IMG/VR virus record: IMGVR_UViG_3300025769_000762
Location: 1-25,419 of that record
Length of the DNA: 25,419 nucleotides
Reading direction: 5' to 3' (one strand)
Source of the DNA: a virus
Under the pieces are notes generated by a model. It saw only the letters and a program-made list of their open reading frames with translations. It did not search any database and was not told the origin of the DNA. This document shows, one piece after another, positions 7,570 through 13,519 of the stretch. A program made the position numbers and the translations under genes. How positions within the stretch are numbered: the first letter of the stretch is position 1; each line of letters starts with the position of its first letter.

Positions 7570-8255
7570 CTACTGTATAAGTTAATAACTTCTTTCTTCC
7601 ACACATGATCATATTCACAATCACGCATGTTCTCAAACCAAGGACCGCCTTCAGTATAGTGTAGCACATTGGGCTTACCGTCCTGAGGTTCTTTGTAGTG
7701 CCCCACTAACCAGTTCCACTCAGGGCCTAGTTCACCAATCTCACTGTCATCGCACCATTCAAAGCGGTGTAAGTATGCACCTGTTTGAGTATTAACAGTT
7801 TCCAAGTCCAAGTTCTTACAACTAGGATGTTCACAGTTAAACACCATAAAGCTCGACCAGTTCTTACGAGGATACTGCAACTGCATTTGTCCATCCATTT
7901 TTAATCCCTCTGGAGGATTGTATTCATGCTTTACTACCCAAACTGCTTTGCTATTATCCTTAAATCCATTGTTAAACAAATGATATGCATCAGTCAAAAA
8001 CACCATATCACTGTCACAAAACACTGCCAATCCTTTGTAGTTGTTTAGGTGCGGAATAAGAAAGCGTGTAAAAGTAAACTCTGTACTGGCAAGTTTATCT
8101 ACTTCACGCCAGTAAAGTTTTTGCTCTCTGAGTTCATTTTGTTTAAGAGGAACTACATTAATAAACTCTCGGTATGTGCGTCTTAGTATTGAATGTTCGC
8201 ATACTTGATATGCAATATCTTCACGGCTGTCCCAGCCAACATATATATTGTTCAT
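7566..8255 (-). CDS. DxD glycosyltransferase (family 8-like)
   Basis: The protein has 229 residues from ATG 8255-8253; the in-frame TTG one codon upstream is not needed. It begins 'NNIYVGWDSREDIAYQVCEHSI' (2-23), the first strand of GT-A folds such as family 8. 'TFTRFLIPHLNNYKGLAVFCDSDMVFL' follows, with FCDSDMV (79-85) as the DxD metal site, then 'WSSFMVFNCEHPSC' and 'LHYTEGGPWF', where the histidine is the usual C-terminal metal ligand of this fold. The motif set is almost complete, so the enzyme is probably active. It is encoded opposite to its neighbours and is divergent from the cytidylyltransferase-cupin gene. Confidence 0.7.
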   Translation of the reverse strand: MNNIYVGWDSREDIAYQVCEHSILRRTYREFINVVPLKQNELREQKLYWREVDKLASTEFTFTRFLIPHLNNYKGLAVFCDSDMVFLTDAYHLFNNGFKDNSKAVWVVKHEYNPPEGLKMDGQMQLQYPRKNWSSFMVFNCEHPSCKNLDLETVNTQTGAYLHRFEWCDDSEIGELGPEWNWLVGHYKEPQDGKPNVLHYTEGGPWFENMRDCEYDHVWKKEVINLYSS

Positions 8256-8273
8256 CAAAGGGTTTTCCTGTAT

Positions 8274-8281
8274 AATAAATA
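8274..8281 (+). promoter_or_regulatory. Possible late-like promoter element (AATAAATA)
   Basis: The 65-base divergent gap (8256-8320) contains AATAAATA on the plus strand, one base from the T4 late consensus, about 40 bases before the start at 8321. A similar GATAAATA lies on the minus strand at 8309-8302, in the direction of the gene starting at 8255. The region is very A+T rich, so chance occurrence is possible. Confidence 0.3.
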
Positions 8282-8320
8282 GAATAATAAAGTGCGTATA
8301 TTATTTATCTGAGGTAATCA

Positions 8321-9115
8321 ATGGAAAAAATAGTTTTAGTAACAGGCGGCTTTGATCCATTGCACAGCGGACACATTGCCTACTTTGAAGCAGCAAAACA
8401 ATTAGGCGATGAACTTTGGGTTGGACTTAATAGTGACGCTTGGCTTGCAAATAAAAAAGGGCGTAGTTTTATGCCAGTGCGAGAACGTGCAAGTATTGTT
8501 AAAAACTTGCGTATGGTTGATCGTGTTGTTACAGACTTTGACGACAGTGATGGCAGTGCCAGTGGAGCAATACACAAAGCATTTACACTGGGTGCAGAAC
8601 ACATTGTATTTGCTAACGGCGGTGACAGAGGCACAGGCAATACTCCGGAGCAGCACAACTTCAGGCACACACCAAACATTGAATTTGTGTTTGGCGTAGG
8701 CGGCGAAGATAAAAAGAATAGTAGCAGTTGGATCCTCAAAGAATGGCAAGCACCTAAAATAGAACGAGAATGGGGACACTATAGGGAACTATACAGCGGC
8801 GATGGGTTTAGTGTTAAAGAACTTGTTATTGCTCCGCACAGTAAACTTAGTATGCAACGGCATGAGCATCGTAGCGAAACTTGGAACTTGGTAAGCGGAC
8901 AAGCATATGTGCGTATGAATAGTGTAAGCACTCCTGGTTTAGATCCCAGTGACGGCGCACTAAGACGTACACTAAGCACACAAAATCCTATTGATATTCC
9001 AAAGCGTGTGTGGCATCAGGGCGTTAATGAAAGCGACGAGCCGGCGCATATTGTTGAGATTTGGAAAGGTAAGAGCGAATTACTATCTGAAGATGATATA
9101 GAACGCTGGGACTAA
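8321..9115 (+). CDS. Cytidylyltransferase-like / type II mannose-6-phosphate isomerase-like cupin fusion
   Basis: The protein has 264 residues and a good ribosome-binding site (GAGGT). Residues 1-140 are a nucleotidyltransferase of the TagD/HldE type: 'VTGGFDPLHSGHIAYFEAA' with HSGH (15-18), 'VGLNSDAWLANKKGRSFMP', 'VFANGGDRG' (97-104) and 'SSSWILK' (134-140). Residues 148-264 are a cupin like the C-terminus of type II mannose-6-phosphate isomerases: 'EREWGHYRELYSGDGFSVKELVIAPHSKLSMQRHEHRSETW' with probable ligands H181, H183 and E186, then 'IPKRVWHQGV' (H232), ending 'LLSEDDIERWD'. The fusion should activate a sugar or polyol phosphate and perhaps isomerise or epimerise a sugar, feeding the transferases around it. 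The exact substrate is inference. Confidence 0.78.
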   Translation: MEKIVLVTGGFDPLHSGHIAYFEAAKQLGDELWVGLNSDAWLANKKGRSFMPVRERASIVKNLRMVDRVVTDFDDSDGSASGAIHKAFTLGAEHIVFANGGDRGTGNTPEQHNFRHTPNIEFVFGVGGEDKKNSSSWILKEWQAPKIEREWGHYRELYSGDGFSVKELVIAPHSKLSMQRHEHRSETWNLVSGQAYVRMNSVSTPGLDPSDGALRRTLSTQNPIDIPKRVWHQGVNESDEPAHIVEIWKGKSELLSEDDIERWD

Positions 9116-9116
9116 T

Positions 9117-9842
9117 ATGAAAGAAGTAGCAGTTGTGCTTGCAGGTGACAAGTTTGATCCTGCACTGCACATAAAACAAATATACACGAATCTACATGCA
9201 AACTGCACTGACTTTAGACTAACTGTTTTTACTGATAGAGATGACATTGGATTGCCTGGCGTAAGAATTATCAAGTTGCCAGACTGGAACTTGCATGGAC
9301 CGCGACAGTTATGGTGGTACAAAGTGTATATGTTTAGTCCTCAGACTTGGACCGGTCCTGTGTTTTACATGGATCTTGATACTATTATTGTAAACAACAT
9401 AGACAAGTTTTGGGACCATGAAGTAGGCAAGTTTTGTATTTGTCAGGACTTTAATAGACAGTTTATCGAAGATTATCCCATAAGTAATAGCAGTGTTATG
9501 CGCTTTGACAGCGAAAAACATCACAAACTATACACAGATTTTACAGCAAACCCACAGAAAATTATGCGACAGCACAGAGGTGATCAGGACTATGTTACTG
9601 CTTATCTCAAAGAGCGCACGGATAAAGCATGGTGGCCCAAGCAGTGGGCTATGAGTTACAAGTGGGAAATACTACACGGCGGCGCAAAAACAGGCGGGCC
9701 TGGCATAAAACATCCAAATGATTATTATTATCCAGAGTACGACACTGTGCTACCAGATAGATGTAGCATAGTAGTATTTCACGGAAAACCTGACCCTTAT
9801 GACACATTATTTGGTCAAAAAAGGTTGACAGTTTTCAAATAG
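9117..9842 (+). CDS. DxD glycosyltransferase-like protein
   Basis: The protein has 241 residues. 'RLTVFTDRDDI' and 'VRIIKLPDW' form the first nucleotide-binding strands. 'GPRQLWWYKVYMFSPQTWTGPVFYMDLDTIIVNNID' contains the lysine before the DxD and YMDLDTI (84-90), as in GT-A enzymes related to family 8. 'GDQDYVTAYL' and a C-terminal 'IVVFHGKPDPYD' (histidine metal ligand) complete the pattern, so the enzyme looks intact. It follows the cytidylyltransferase-cupin gene by one base. Its last codons contain the TTGACA box of the first early cassette (9825-9830), so the coding end and the next promoter overlap. Confidence 0.68.
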   Translation: MKEVAVVLAGDKFDPALHIKQIYTNLHANCTDFRLTVFTDRDDIGLPGVRIIKLPDWNLHGPRQLWWYKVYMFSPQTWTGPVFYMDLDTIIVNNIDKFWDHEVGKFCICQDFNRQFIEDYPISNSSVMRFDSEKHHKLYTDFTANPQKIMRQHRGDQDYVTAYLKERTDKAWWPKQWAMSYKWEILHGGAKTGGPGIKHPNDYYYPEYDTVLPDRCSIVVFHGKPDPYDTLFGQKRLTVFK

Positions 9843-9880
9843 GTGCTATATTAATATAGTAAGTTGAAATTGAGGAGAGA
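9825..9880 (+). promoter_or_regulatory. Early promoter/leader cassette A
   Basis: TTGACA 9825-9830, 16-base spacer, TATATT 9847-9852, AGTAAGTTG from 9858, and ribosome-binding site GAGGAGAGA 9872-9880, three bases before ATG 9884. The -35 box lies within the last codons of the glycosyltransferase. It is one of six copies of the same layout in the window. Confidence 0.85.
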
Positions 9881-9883
9881 ACA

Positions 9884-10234
9884 ATGCAACAGCAAATTGA
9901 AAAATTGATCCAAGATATTGTTAACGATTATGCTAACTGGCAGAGACTTTGTGCTGCACGGAACGCAGACACTTGCAACAAAGTGCAAAAAGATATGTTT
10001 GATCGTTTTAAGTCGCGCATCTCTTTTAAAGAAGGTAAAAAGTATATCAAAATCTTTACTGAAGGCGGAAGCGTTTGGGGATTTGTTGTTAACACTGATA
10101 AAGATAATAAGTTTCGCAAAGGTGACATCCTTAAAGCAGCAGGATGGAACGCTCCTGCTCGCAATTCAGCACGTGGTAACATTGTTGATGGCGGCTATTC
10201 AATCCAGTGGACAGGTCCACATTACTTAAAATAG
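9884..10234 (+). CDS. Small phage protein of unknown function
   Basis: The protein has 116 residues and is preceded by early cassette A. I do not recognise a family. The N-terminal 40 residues are predicted helical and mixed-charge ('QQQIEKLIQDIVNDYANWQRLC'). The rest is a beta-rich, lysine- and glycine-containing part ('GKKYIKIFTEGGSVWGFVVNTDKDNKFRKGDILKAAGW...', ending 'GGYSIQWTGPHYLK'). The KGDILKAAGW stretch looks like a compact fold with a conserved turn. No membrane segment or signal peptide is present. Its place at the start of the early region suggests an early host-takeover or accessory role. Confidence 0.72.
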   Translation: MQQQIEKLIQDIVNDYANWQRLCAARNADTCNKVQKDMFDRFKSRISFKEGKKYIKIFTEGGSVWGFVVNTDKDNKFRKGDILKAAGWNAPARNSARGNIVDGGYSIQWTGPHYLK

Positions 10235-10243
10235 GAGACTACA

Positions 10244-10441
10244 ATGATGGCAATGGATAAAAAAGAGCAAGCAGCATATGATGCAGCAATGGCTGAATAT
10301 TTCGCTAAAGGTGGTAAAGTTACCACTTGTCCTGTTAATGAGCGCACAGAAGGTTTGGTAACGAACATTTGGAAGCGCGGCCCAGGTCGTCCAACCAAAG
10401 AGCAAGCAGAAAAAGCTGCCAAAGCAGATAGTGACGAATAA
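10244..10441 (+). CDS. Small protein with AT-hook-like GRP motif
   Basis: The protein has 65 residues; the ribosome-binding site AGGAG lies nine bases before ATG 10244. It is lysine- and alanine-rich with charged helices, and carries 'WKRGPGRPTKEQAEK', whose R-G-P-GRP core with flanking basic residues resembles an AT-hook that binds the minor groove of A+T-rich DNA. The short acidic end (KADSDE) is typical of small nucleoid-like proteins. DNA binding is inference from this one motif. It lies downstream of the first cassette gene by nine bases and is followed directly by cassette B. Confidence 0.7.
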   Translation: MMAMDKKEQAAYDAAMAEYFAKGGKVTTCPVNERTEGLVTNIWKRGPGRPTKEQAEKAAKADSDE

Positions 10442-10445
10442 AAGG

Positions 10446-10500
10446 TTGACATAATCTGTATCTGTGCTATGTTTAATAGTAAGTTGTTTTTGAGGAGAGA
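10446..10500 (+). promoter_or_regulatory. Early promoter/leader cassette B
   Basis: TTGACA 10446-10451, 16-base spacer, TATGTT 10468-10473, AGTAAGTTG from 10478, ribosome-binding site GAGGAGAGA 10492-10500 (followed by another G), ATG 10504. It starts four bases after the stop codon of the preceding gene. Confidence 0.88.
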
Positions 10501-10503
10501 GAT

Positions 10504-10878
10504 ATGCCCCAGATTTTTTCAGTTTATCAGATCGTTATTGACAAAGACCTTAGTGATCTTATCAACAAAGAAGGTCACAATTGTCATGTAAAGAGCAAAG
10601 CTCGTATGCAAGCAATGCTGGAAGGCGATGTGCGTCTTGGTGTAATGCATGATTGTTACACTAAGGTAGCAGAAGTTGTTGCTGATGATCTGGAGCATGT
10701 GTTCGAAGTTGGAAACATTGGTCCTGAGGATCGTATTACACGATTTGACAAGATGAACAGCATCAGTGTTGGCGACATCATTTCAGATGCAGATGGCGTC
10801 TGTAGTGTGGTTAACAATGTTGGATTTACTCCACTTGCACCGTCATTTCATAAAATGGTATTGAAGGAGGCAGCATAA
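10504..10878 (+). CDS. Small phage protein of unknown function
   Basis: The protein has 124 residues, driven by cassette B. I do not assign a family. It starts 'MPQIFSVYQIVIDKDLSDLINKEGHN', has a central 'LEHVFEVGNIGPEDRITRFDKMNSISVGDII' and ends in a beta-type 'VGFTPLAPSFHKMVL'. The segment 'MNSISVGDIISDADGVCSVVNNVGF' has the rhythm of a short SH3-like or 'DUF' barrel seen in many small phage proteins, but no functional residues can be named. It is soluble with no signal or membrane segment. Its stop codon shares a base with the next gene (TAATG). Confidence 0.75.
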   Translation: MPQIFSVYQIVIDKDLSDLINKEGHNCHVKSKARMQAMLEGDVRLGVMHDCYTKVAEVVADDLEHVFEVGNIGPEDRITRFDKMNSISVGDIISDADGVCSVVNNVGFTPLAPSFHKMVLKEAA

Positions 10879-10961
10879 TGTTTTTTGAAATCGTATTAGT
10901 TGCTTTAGCAGTTTCGGTTGGATTCCTTCCATTGTATATTGTATTAGCGGAGGTTTTGTAA
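10878..10961 (+). CDS. 27-residue membrane miniprotein
   Basis: The reading frame encodes 27 residues, MFFEIVLVALAVSVGFLPLY followed by IVLAEVL, almost entirely one hydrophobic helix. A strong AAGGAGG site lies in the end of the upstream gene, six to eight bases before ATG 10878, and the start and stop overlap both neighbours (TAATG on each side). The close coupling and good ribosome-binding site support a real gene. It would sit in the inner membrane. No family is recognised. Confidence 0.6.
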   Translation: MFFEIVLVALAVSVGFLPLYIVLAEVL

Positions 10962-11131
10962 TGTTGTATGAAGTTTATTTGGTAAATCAACGTTATACCT
11001 GTGGTGCATATAAAACCTTGGAGCAGGCTATTAAAATGGCTCGCAAAACAGGGTTCCAGTGCAACATCTTTCGTAGCAACAATCCCTTTAAGATTGTTAA
11101 ACATGTTTGCCCAATTGGAGGTACACGATGA
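10961..11131 (+). CDS. 56-residue unknown protein
   Basis: The frame encodes 56 residues, from ATG 10961 (ribosome-binding site GCGGAGG, about seven bases upstream, inside the previous miniprotein) to TGA 11129-11131. It is basic, with three cysteines (residues 14, 34 and 50) and 'YKTLEQAIKMARKTGFQCNIFR' as a likely helix and strand. The arrangement resembles a small alpha/beta fold that holds a helix against a short sheet. No function can be assigned. It overlaps the next start by four bases (ATGA). Confidence 0.65.
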   Translation: MLYEVYLVNQRYTCGAYKTLEQAIKMARKTGFQCNIFRSNNPFKIVKHVCPIGGTR

Positions 11132-11253
11132 TTAAGTTTTATTCGTTAGCCGCAGTCGGAGCAGCCGCAGCCGCCGCCGCGCAGTCCTATGTGATGCTGG
11201 GTTTGTCTTTGGCTATTGTATTCTTGCTTATGTATAGGGAGCGTGATCAATAA
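11128..11253 (+). CDS. 41-residue alanine-rich membrane miniprotein
   Basis: The frame encodes 41 residues: a short N-terminus, an alanine run (AVGAAAAAAAQ), then the helix 'YVMLGLSLAIVFLLMYRERDQ' with a positive cytoplasmic end. A ribosome-binding site GGAGG lies six bases before ATG 11128. It overlaps both neighbours (ATGA and TAATG). The GCC/GCA-rich alanine stretch is the most G+C-rich spot in this early region. It is probably an inner-membrane protein of unknown function. Confidence 0.6.
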   Translation: MIKFYSLAAVGAAAAAAAQSYVMLGLSLAIVFLLMYRERDQ

Positions 11254-11444
11254 TGGAAATCAAACTAACAGACGCTGGCACATTTGAGTTGCTGTATGAT
11301 AAAATGGATATGATAATCCATATTGCGGCATTTGCTTTTAGTGCGGCTATTTTTGTAATGATCATAAGCGCCGCTTTTAAACTAGGCTGGAAACTTTGGC
11401 CCTGGGTATTTGGGCTAGGACTACTAGCGTTTTTGTTAGTATGA
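11253..11444 (+). CDS. Small two-helix membrane protein
   Basis: The protein has 63 residues. Two hydrophobic segments are visible, 'MIIHIAAFAFSAAIFVMIISAAF' and 'LWPWVFGLGLLAFLLV', separated by a basic turn (KLGWK). The N-terminal 18 residues are soluble and acidic. The start overlaps the preceding stop (TAATG) and the stop overlaps the next start (ATGA). It is probably an inner-membrane protein expressed with the neighbouring miniproteins; function unknown. Confidence 0.65.
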   Translation: MEIKLTDAGTFELLYDKMDMIIHIAAFAFSAAIFVMIISAAFKLGWKLWPWVFGLGLLAFLLV

Positions 11445-11605
11445 GGCGAGGCAAGGCAAAAGATCCCGCTGAATATATTCATATACGAATGAAGCAGTTG
11501 TATGAAGAAGCGCATAAATGTCATGACGCACATGACAAACAATGGTACAACAGATGCGCAGAAGAATTGCATTGGGTACTTAAACTAATCAAAAAGGAAG
11601 ATTAA
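11441..11605 (+). CDS. 54-residue basic helical protein
   Basis: From ATG 11441 the protein has 54 residues; I prefer this start because of the four-base overlap with the preceding stop. A basic N-terminus (MRRGKAKD) leads into a long amphipathic helix 'AEYIHIRMKQLYEEAHKCHDAHDKQWYNRCAEELHWVLKLIKKED' with two cysteines and four histidines. The histidine/cysteine pattern could bind metal, but it does not match a known finger. Function unknown. Confidence 0.6.
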   Translation: MRRGKAKDPAEYIHIRMKQLYEEAHKCHDAHDKQWYNRCAEELHWVLKLIKKED

Positions 11606-11606
11606 G

Positions 11607-11795
11607 ATGGAACCAGTTGATCCAAGTCGCAAGCATTTTTACATTAGTCTTGTTAAAAGTGGGTTACGCCTAATAGGCTGTTATCTACTTTGGAGTGCAG
11701 GTTATGTAATGGATGACATTGCAGGCATATTTGTAATGTACACAGCATATGCACTAGGTGCTGCTGAAGTATTGGGCATTGTAGAGGAACTCTAA
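11607..11795 (+). CDS. Small two-helix membrane protein
   Basis: The protein has 62 residues and a ribosome-binding site AAGGA nine bases before ATG 11607. After a short soluble start (MEPVDPSRKHFYISLVKSG) come 'LRLIGCYLLWSAGYVM' and 'IAGIFVMYTAYALGAAEVLGI', two likely membrane helices. The stop shares a base with the next start (TAATG). No family is recognised. Confidence 0.65.
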   Translation: MEPVDPSRKHFYISLVKSGLRLIGCYLLWSAGYVMDDIAGIFVMYTAYALGAAEVLGIVEEL

Positions 11796-12010
11796 TGGGA
11801 CCTTATAGCGAAGAACAGCAAACACGCAGAGCAGAACTTATTGCTAGTGTGCTTGTAAATAATAGTAACAGTCCAGAAGTAAAACGCATCTGGAAAAAAC
11901 ATCTTGCTAACCTTGCAACAACAGAAGAACAGTATAACGCTCGTGTTGCATCATTGTATGGAGATAAAAAATGGAACCAATCTATTGGTACGCTATTGCC
12001 TACGCTGTAG
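11795..12010 (+). CDS. 71-residue unknown helical protein
   Basis: The protein has 71 residues, soluble and helical, beginning 'MGPYSEEQQTRRAELIASVLVNNSNSPEVKRIWKKHLANLATTEEQYNARVASLYGD'. The ribosome-binding site is GAGG in the end of the preceding gene. The basic patch 'VKRIWKKHL' suggests nucleic-acid or protein binding but is not diagnostic. It overlaps the next gene by 40 bases, an unusually long overlap for this region. Confidence 0.55.
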   Translation: MGPYSEEQQTRRAELIASVLVNNSNSPEVKRIWKKHLANLATTEEQYNARVASLYGDKKWNQSIGTLLPTL

Positions 12011-12195
12011 GCACAGGAATGGGATATTACTTTGGTCGCACATCTGTTGACCAAGTTGTTTCTGCAACAATTGCAACACTAATTGAATCAGGCTATGTAA
12101 AAACTCGTGAGGATGCAAATGGTGATCTTGATCTTGTTAAACTTACTTTTGAGGAGCGGTTAGATGACACTGCCACCAAAACAGAAGATTGTTAG
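11971..12195 (+). CDS. 74-residue membrane-anchored protein
   Basis: The protein has 74 residues with ribosome-binding site GGAG eight bases before ATG 11971. The N-terminal helix 'YWYAIAYAVGTGMGYYFGR' has GxxxG-type spacing typical of membrane helix packing. An acidic soluble tail follows: 'TSVDQVVSATIATLIESGYVKTREDANGDLDLVKLTFEERLDDTATKTEDC'. The 'LIESGYVKTREDANGDLDLVKL' part looks like a small winged or beta-hairpin element. Function unknown. Confidence 0.6.
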   Translation: MEPIYWYAIAYAVGTGMGYYFGRTSVDQVVSATIATLIESGYVKTREDANGDLDLVKLTFEERLDDTATKTEDC

Positions 12196-12406
12196 GTTTG
12201 GTCCGGACTATAAACTAAGCATTGTAGACGAAGTTAATCATACGGACAAGTTTGAACTTGCTGTATTCTACAAAGAGAACATGGTATCTATGCCAGGCAT
12301 TACTGATAACGGCGATACTGTAACACGTTTTAGAACAGTCGCCGACATCCAATTGATTATGAAAAAGATGTATAGTATTACAGGAGAAATGCCTGTAAAC
12401 GGTTGA
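12164..12406 (+). CDS. 80-residue unknown protein
   Basis: The protein has 80 residues, with ribosome-binding site GAGGAG about eight bases before ATG 12164. It is soluble, with alternating beta strands ('QKIVRFGPDYKLSIVDEVNHTDKFELAVFYKENMVSMPGI') and a C-terminal helix 'VADIQLIMKKMYSITGEM'. No family is recognised. Its TGA stop lies inside the TTGACA box of cassette C, so the gene end and the next promoter share bases. Confidence 0.65.
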   Translation: MTLPPKQKIVRFGPDYKLSIVDEVNHTDKFELAVFYKENMVSMPGITDNGDTVTRFRTVADIQLIMKKMYSITGEMPVNG

Positions 12407-12454
12407 CATATTCTGTATCCATGCTATGTTTAATAGTAAGTTGTTTTTAAGGAG
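12403..12454 (+). promoter_or_regulatory. Early promoter/leader cassette C
   Basis: TTGACA 12403-12408, 16-base spacer, TATGTT 12425-12430, AGTAAGTTG from 12435, ribosome-binding site AAGGAG 12449-12454. It is identical to cassette B through the -10 and AGTAAGTTG region, but its ribosome-binding site is AAGGAGATGG and lacks the GGAGAGA element of the other five. The -35 box contains the TGA of the preceding gene. Confidence 0.85.
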
Positions 12455-12460
12455 ATGGAA

Positions 12461-12661
12461 ATGGGAATGTCAAGTTATGTTTTCGACAGTGAAGAAAAGA
12501 TGTTCGATGTTATTGAACAAGCAATTGGAAATTGTGAACATCTAACTGATGTAATGGCTGAGGCTGTCAAGCAAAAGAATCTTGTACCGCATTGGAGTAC
12601 GGCAGAAATCGAAGATTGTTGCAGTGAAGCCTGGGAAGAATATTGGGCAAGCAAAATATAG
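12461..12661 (+). CDS. 66-residue acidic unknown protein
   Basis: I start the gene at ATG 12461, which is six bases from the AAGGAG site; the ATG at 12455 would abut it directly. The protein is acidic and helical, with four cysteines: 'NCEHLTDVMAEAVKQKNLVPHWSTAEIEDCCSEAWEEYWASK'. No recognised motif. An acidic early phage protein of this size could be a DNA-mimic or an inhibitor, but nothing in the sequence proves it. Confidence 0.65.
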   Translation: MGMSSYVFDSEEKMFDVIEQAIGNCEHLTDVMAEAVKQKNLVPHWSTAEIEDCCSEAWEEYWASKI

Positions 12662-12671
12662 GGAGGCAAAA

Positions 12672-12941
12672 ATGAAATGGATGTTGTTATTCAATCTTGC
12701 TATTGTGACTCCAGATGGTGGTGCACAGGATGAGATTATCAATGTGTACAGTAAACATTTTGACTCACAAGCCAAGTGTGAACAGTTTTTAGCAAACTAT
12801 AAAGGTTTAATTCACGGGCGTGGTCTTAAAAGTTTTCAGAGCATGTTTAAAGAAGGCTATACTGTAACACTTAAAAATGTAACATGTGATCAGCCTTACA
12901 AATCAGAACCACTAGAATTTAGTGGCACTGGCAGCAAATAA
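12672..12941 (+). CDS. 89-residue unknown protein
   Basis: I choose ATG 12672, preceded by GGGAGG five bases upstream, rather than the in-frame non-ATG start at 12582. The protein begins 'MKWMLLFNLAIVTPDGGAQDEIINVYSKHFDSQAKCEQFLANYKG'; the hydrophobic start could be a strand rather than a signal peptide, because 'TPDGGAQDE' offers no clear cleavage site. Two cysteines occur in the mature part (CEQF, VTCDQ). A small alpha/beta fold is likely. Function unknown. It ends just before cassette D. Confidence 0.65.
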   Translation: MKWMLLFNLAIVTPDGGAQDEIINVYSKHFDSQAKCEQFLANYKGLIHGRGLKSFQSMFKEGYTVTLKNVTCDQPYKSEPLEFSGTGSK

Positions 12942-12944
12942 AGG

Positions 12945-12999
12945 TTGACACATCCTATATATGTGTTATTGTTAATAGTAAGTTAAATGTTTGGAGAGA
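12945..12999 (+). promoter_or_regulatory. Early promoter/leader cassette D
   Basis: TTGACA 12945-12950, 16-base spacer, TATTGT 12967-12972, AGTAAGTT from 12977, ribosome-binding site GGAGAGA 12993-12999, ATG 13005. The spacing places the upstream ATG at 12987 before the ribosome-binding site, so it is not the start. Confidence 0.85.
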
Positions 13000-13004
13000 A
13001 ACAA

Positions 13005-13325
13005 ATGAACTATTCACCAGAACTTCAGAACGCATTAGATGCAATGCGTAAGATTACTGATACATCAGATATGCATGTATTGGCTCAGCAGTACAATTCA
13101 CATGTAACATTCCTTGGCAAGCGCAAAGGCGCTGGCATTGTAAAAGGCGACAAGATTGCTTGGGAGTATGGTGGATTGCAAAAGGTTGGTATTGTAACCA
13201 AAGTTAATCGCAAGACCATTGAAGTACAGGACTATGGTAACACACCATTTGGTTCAACACGCACACGCTTGGACAAGTCAATGATCCTTGGCAAGGTTGC
13301 TGAATCAACTGAGACATTTGCATAA
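13005..13325 (+). CDS. 106-residue unknown protein with SH3/KOW-like segment
   Basis: From ATG 13005 the protein has 106 residues. The N-terminal half is helical ('SPELQNALDAMRKITDTSDMHVLAQQYNSHVTFLGKRKG'). The C-terminal half, 'GIVKGDKIAWEYGGLQKVGIVTKVNRKTIEVQDYG', has the strand-turn rhythm of KOW/SH3-like barrels that bind nucleic acid. The family is not named here. It is followed by the SWIM-like gene with a one-base overlap, so the two are probably co-translated and may act on nucleic acid together. Confidence 0.7.
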   Translation: MNYSPELQNALDAMRKITDTSDMHVLAQQYNSHVTFLGKRKGAGIVKGDKIAWEYGGLQKVGIVTKVNRKTIEVQDYGNTPFGSTRTRLDKSMILGKVAESTETFA

Positions 13326-13519
13326 TGGCACACGCCAGTGAAATTGTAAACACAAAAGGACACCCATTTGTGGGTGTTCAGTGGCCAGTACTGGGTAGCA
13401 AGGGCGATACTTATACAGTTGAAATGACCGATTACGGATTTGATTGTAACTGTGTTGCTTATCGTAAATGTAAACATATTAAGAGTGTAGAAGAACGTTT
13501 TTGTGAAACATTGGACTAA
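13325..13519 (+). CDS. SWIM zinc-finger miniprotein
   Basis: The protein has 64 residues. 'YTVEMTDYGFDCNCVAYRKCKHIKSVEERF' matches the SWIM zinc-binding pattern CxC...CxH: C41-x-C43, five residues, C49-x-H51, preceded by the usual beta strands ending in an aromatic residue. In larger proteins SWIM domains bind DNA or protein partners; here the domain is nearly the whole protein. Its 5' end overlaps the preceding stop (TAATG) and its end overlaps the next frame. A role in nucleic-acid binding is inference from the fold. Confidence 0.72.
   Translation: MAHASEIVNTKGHPFVGVQWPVLGSKGDTYTVEMTDYGFDCNCVAYRKCKHIKSVEERFCETLD

Noticed and set aside
8380-8779. Long minus-strand open frames across the cytidylyltransferase-cupin gene.
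   Set aside because: They are antisense to a gene with clear domain motifs, have low-complexity serine/cysteine content, and lack ribosome-binding sites.
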